In this document: piece after piece, positions 29,686-31,518 of the stretch | Numbering within the stretch: the stretch's first letter is position 1 | How the letters are laid out: each line of letters starts with the position of its first letter | The notes under the pieces: generated by a model | Databases searched by the model: none | What the model was told of the DNA's origin: nothing | What the model saw: only the letters and a program-made list of their open reading frames with translations | Program-made: the position numbers and the translations under genes | Assembly: GCF_039539445.1 (NCBI RefSeq) | Contig: NZ_BAABDD010000047.1 | Coordinates: 1-31,518, forward strand | Source: Salinactinospora qingdaonensis | Lineage (GTDB): Bacteria; Actinomycetota; Actinomycetes; Streptosporangiales; Streptosporangiaceae | Direction of reading: 5' to 3' | Length of the DNA: 31,518 nt

Positions 29686-30171
29686 ATGACCGATTCGCAG
29701 CGACTTCACGACCACGCCGCTGTGGCCCCCCTCGGTGCCCCCGGCCTTGATATGAGCGAATTCGGTGGGACTGCCACCGATCACACGGTATGGAGCTGCG
29801 TGGGTAACCTTACCGCGGTGCGCTCCATCCGGGCGCGGGTGCGGGAGTTCCTCGAAGGAGCCGGATACGTGGGCAGCGTCCTCGACGACGCCGAGCTGGC
29901 GGTCAGTGAACTCGCCACTAATGCCCTTCTGCACTCCAGGTCGGGCCAGATCGGTGGCGTTATGACACTGTTCATCAAAGTCGACCCCGAGCGCATTCGG
30001 GTGGCTATAGCCGATCAGGGGGAGAAAAGCACCGAGGGCGAGGGGGCGCTCCGCGAGGACGACGACGACTTTGGGCGTGGCAAACTCATCATCGACAGTT
30101 GCGCCTCGCGCAGTGGCGAGTACTACACCGACACTACTCACGTGGCCTGGTTCGAGATCGACTCCACGTGA
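29686..30171 (+). CDS. RsbW-like ATP-binding protein (anti-sigma factor type)
   Basis: A 161-residue GHKL ATPase-fold protein. The N-box is in ELAVSELATNALLHS (Glu75, Asn79), the G1 box in VAIADQGE (Asp110, Gly112) and the G2 box in DDFGRGKLIIDS (Gly130, Gly132). N-terminal residues about 1-33 are an unstructured leader. VRSIRARVREFLEGAG starts the domain. In streptomycetes these short HATPase_c proteins bind sigma factors or phosphorylate anti-anti-sigma proteins. No sigma or STAS partner gene is in the window, so it is a stand-alone copy. ATG 29686 has GGGAG about 9 bases upstream; the in-frame GTG at 29656 is less likely. Confidence 0.88.
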   Translation: MTDSQRLHDHAAVAPLGAPGLDMSEFGGTATDHTVWSCVGNLTAVRSIRARVREFLEGAGYVGSVLDDAELAVSELATNALLHSRSGQIGGVMTLFIKVDPERIRVAIADQGEKSTEGEGALREDDDDFGRGKLIIDSCASRSGEYYTDTTHVAWFEIDST

Positions 30172-30279
30172 CCCCGACCATGCTTTGCGCTGGTGAGGCG
30201 GGCCGCCCGGCGGCGCGCAGGGCCGGCTACGCTCCACGGGCTATGGTCATAGCTGCGGGGCGCGTCCCTCGCGCCTCCT

Positions 30280-31002
30280 TCACTCTTCTACGAGGAGCTC
30301 TGTCAGGCCCGCCACCGAGTTCAGCACATGGGTAGCTCCGGCCTTACGCAGCGCGTCGCCGCTGTGCGCACCGGTGAGGACGCCCGCCGCCACCGGCACT
30401 CCCGCTCGGCGTGCAGTGAGCATGTCGGAGGCCGTGTCGCCGGCGACCGCCACGGCCCGCACGTCACTGAGCCCCAACCGCATGATCGCCGCGAACACCA
30501 GATCCGGATAAGGGCGGCCTCGGCCGGCGTCAGCCGGGCTCAGCGCGAGATCGACGAGGTCGTACCAGCCCAAGACGTTGAGGATCGCGTTCTGGGTGGA
30601 GCGGCTGAACCCCGTTGTCAGCGCCACATAGATCCCGGCGCCGCGCAGCGACTCGATGGTCTCGACCGCGCCCGGCAGTGCCGTGCACGCTCCCGCACCC
30701 ACCAGTTCGCCGTAGACCCGCTCGAAGGCCTGGTTCGCCTCGTGTGCGCGGCGCTCGTCACCGTCGAGCAGCGCTCGAAACACCGAGATCCGCGGCTCTC
30801 CCATCGTCGCGCGCACGTAGTCCAGCATGTGCTCGTGTGCCGTGGTGCCCGCGCGGATGCCCTGGGTGGCGATGGCCCGAGTGAACGCCTGCTCGACAAG
30901 CCCGTCGTCGGCGACCGTGGTGCCGGCCATGTCGAGCACGGCGAGCTGGATCGGTGGTAGCACGTCGATGGTGTCGGAGGGCTCGAAGGGCCGTCGTGGC
31001 AT
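30280..31002 (-). CDS. Phosphonatase-like HAD hydrolase
   Basis: A 240-residue HAD-family hydrolase. Motif I is LAVLDMAGTTV with the nucleophile Asp24 and the DxAGT form typical of phosphonoacetaldehyde hydrolase relatives. Motif II is TTGFSR (129-134), motif III includes Arg163 in GRGRPYPD, and the acidic motif is AGDTASDM (187-194). The cap has MGEPRISVFRALL, where true PhnX and most PhnX-like proteins have a Lys forming a Schiff base. Here it is Arg71, so phosphonoacetaldehyde cleavage by the classic route is unlikely. ATG 31002 has GGAG 7 bases upstream; the open frame further upstream is non-coding in composition. No phosphonate transport genes are nearby. Confidence 0.9.
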   Translation of the reverse strand: MPRRPFEPSDTIDVLPPIQLAVLDMAGTTVADDGLVEQAFTRAIATQGIRAGTTAHEHMLDYVRATMGEPRISVFRALLDGDERRAHEANQAFERVYGELVGAGACTALPGAVETIESLRGAGIYVALTTGFSRSTQNAILNVLGWYDLVDLALSPADAGRGRPYPDLVFAAIMRLGLSDVRAVAVAGDTASDMLTARRAGVPVAAGVLTGAHSGDALRKAGATHVLNSVAGLTELLVEE

Positions 31003-31322
31003 GATTGTTCTCCCTTGCCGGCCCGTACTGCCGGCCTTGCGGTTGGGTGGGCCCGAAACGGGCGGATGGCGTGGCTGATGGCCCGGCCGGCCCGCTCGGT
31101 GCCACCGTCTCCGTGCCTGCCTGGGGGCGGGCACGGCCGCGAGCACACGCCGGCCGTCCGTGGCACGGCTGACAGTCACAGCGCCCCTAGCGTAAATATG
31201 CATGCCGCAGCGGAAAGAATCGTTGCTTTTAAATATCCAGATGGTGAATAACGGGTTCCGGTTGGGTGGCGCGGCCGTGGTGGCTGGCCCGCACCAGCGC
31301 ACGTCGTTGTCGTAGCCGACCG
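31003..31322. other. Intergenic region upstream of the HAD gene
   Basis: About 320 bases without a supported gene. The AT-rich block at about 31190-31250 contrasts with the surrounding GC-rich DNA and is the likely promoter zone for the left-pointing HAD gene. No clear -35/-10 pair is seen. Confidence 0.35.
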
Positions 31323-31518
31323 TCACGGTTGCGCCGCGGCCCGGAAGCGGCTGGGGAGCCACTTCCCGCGGTAGGCGCTGGTCGCGCACTCGAAGAGAGG
31401 GGCCGGGTCGGCACGCGGGGGCCGGTCCCCCGCACGGAAGGGTACCCGGGAGCGTGCGAGCGGTTTCGGGCGCGGGGGTGCTCCTGTGGGTTTGTCACGC
31501 CGGGGGTGGGGTGTAGGT
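31323..31518 (-). CDS. Possible C-terminal end of a gene running off the right edge
   Basis: A left-strand frame is open from the window edge to a TGA at 31323-31325, giving 64 residues. The last 23 (ECATSAYRGKWLPSRFRAA...) use G or C at nearly every third position and have a protein-like mix with Trp, Tyr and Cys. The part nearer the edge is Pro/Arg-rich, like a linker. I do not recognise the family. A frame open by chance is common in DNA this GC-rich, so this is a weak call that the neighbouring sequence would settle. Confidence 0.3.
   Translation of the reverse strand, partial: PTPHPRRDKPTGAPPRPKPLARSRVPFRAGDRPPRADPAPLFECATSAYRGKWLPSRFRAAAQP

Noticed and set aside
29686..30171. The ATP-binding protein as part of a conservon with the P450 genes
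   Set aside because: It is a short stand-alone GHKL domain some 14 kb from the P450s, without roadblock, DUF742 or GTPase neighbours.
1..31518. CRISPR arrays, tRNA or rRNA genes, insertion sequences, attachment sites
   Set aside because: No regularly spaced repeats, cloverleaf-like sequence, transposase motifs or flanking direct repeats were seen on reading both strands. A dedicated search (for example tRNAscan, CRISPR finder, ISfinder) would confirm this.

Overview
The window is a GC-rich actinobacterial chromosome segment: coding third positions are almost all G or C, GTG starts are common, and the gene order includes the actinobacterial dxr / site-2 protease / ispG / DUF4081-GNAT block. 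The P450 types, the type VII secretion-like helical protein at the left edge and the secreted peptidoglycan-binding proteins suggest Nocardiopsaceae or a relative. That placement is inference. I see no tRNA, rRNA, insertion sequence, integrase or CRISPR array.

Left part (1-6.7 kb), accessory. A partial type VII secretion-type helical protein runs off the left edge. It is followed by an 843-residue DUF262/HNH (GmrSD-like) nuclease carrying an alkyltransferase-like (ATL) domain whose acceptor Cys is Ala. Next come a membrane NACHT NTPase and a small protein with an HsdR-N-type PD-(D/E)XK nuclease fold. Together they look like a small anti-phage or genome-conflict island.

Middle-left part (6.8-15.7 kb). 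Two paralogous secreted tandem peptidoglycan-binding proteins flank a P450 / aldo-keto reductase block. The block holds a CYP157-like P450 whose end overlaps a CYP154-like P450 by 124 nt. A second CYP157-like P450 lies beyond a PBP4-type D,D-carboxypeptidase. Both CYP157-like proteins lack the K-helix EXXR motif, and both end in a similar basic amphipathic tail. In Streptomyces such P450 pairs usually sit at the end of a conservon (kinase-like, roadblock, DUF742 and GTPase genes). No conservon gene is present here.

Middle part (15.8-20.1 kb). Two small membrane proteins with charged or coiled-coil cytoplasmic parts form a likely operon. They are followed by an aldehyde dehydrogenase, a secreted trypsin-like protease and a small secreted protein.

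Right part (20.3-27.3 kb), housekeeping. dxr, an RseP/Rip1-type site-2 protease, ispG and a DUF4081-type GNAT gene all point right, in the order known from Mycobacterium. A secreted tripeptidyl-aminopeptidase-like hydrolase is inserted between ispG and the GNAT gene. The MEP isoprenoid steps (dxr, ispG) are thus linked with membrane proteolysis. The gap before ispG carries two clear inverted repeats.

Far right (27.4-31.5 kb). A Crp/Fnr regulator sits upstream of a degenerate class III cyclase-like protein, with three TCCCTGT half-sites ahead of the regulator. A RsbW-like ATP-binding protein, a phosphonatase-like HAD hydrolase and a possible partial gene at the right edge complete the window.
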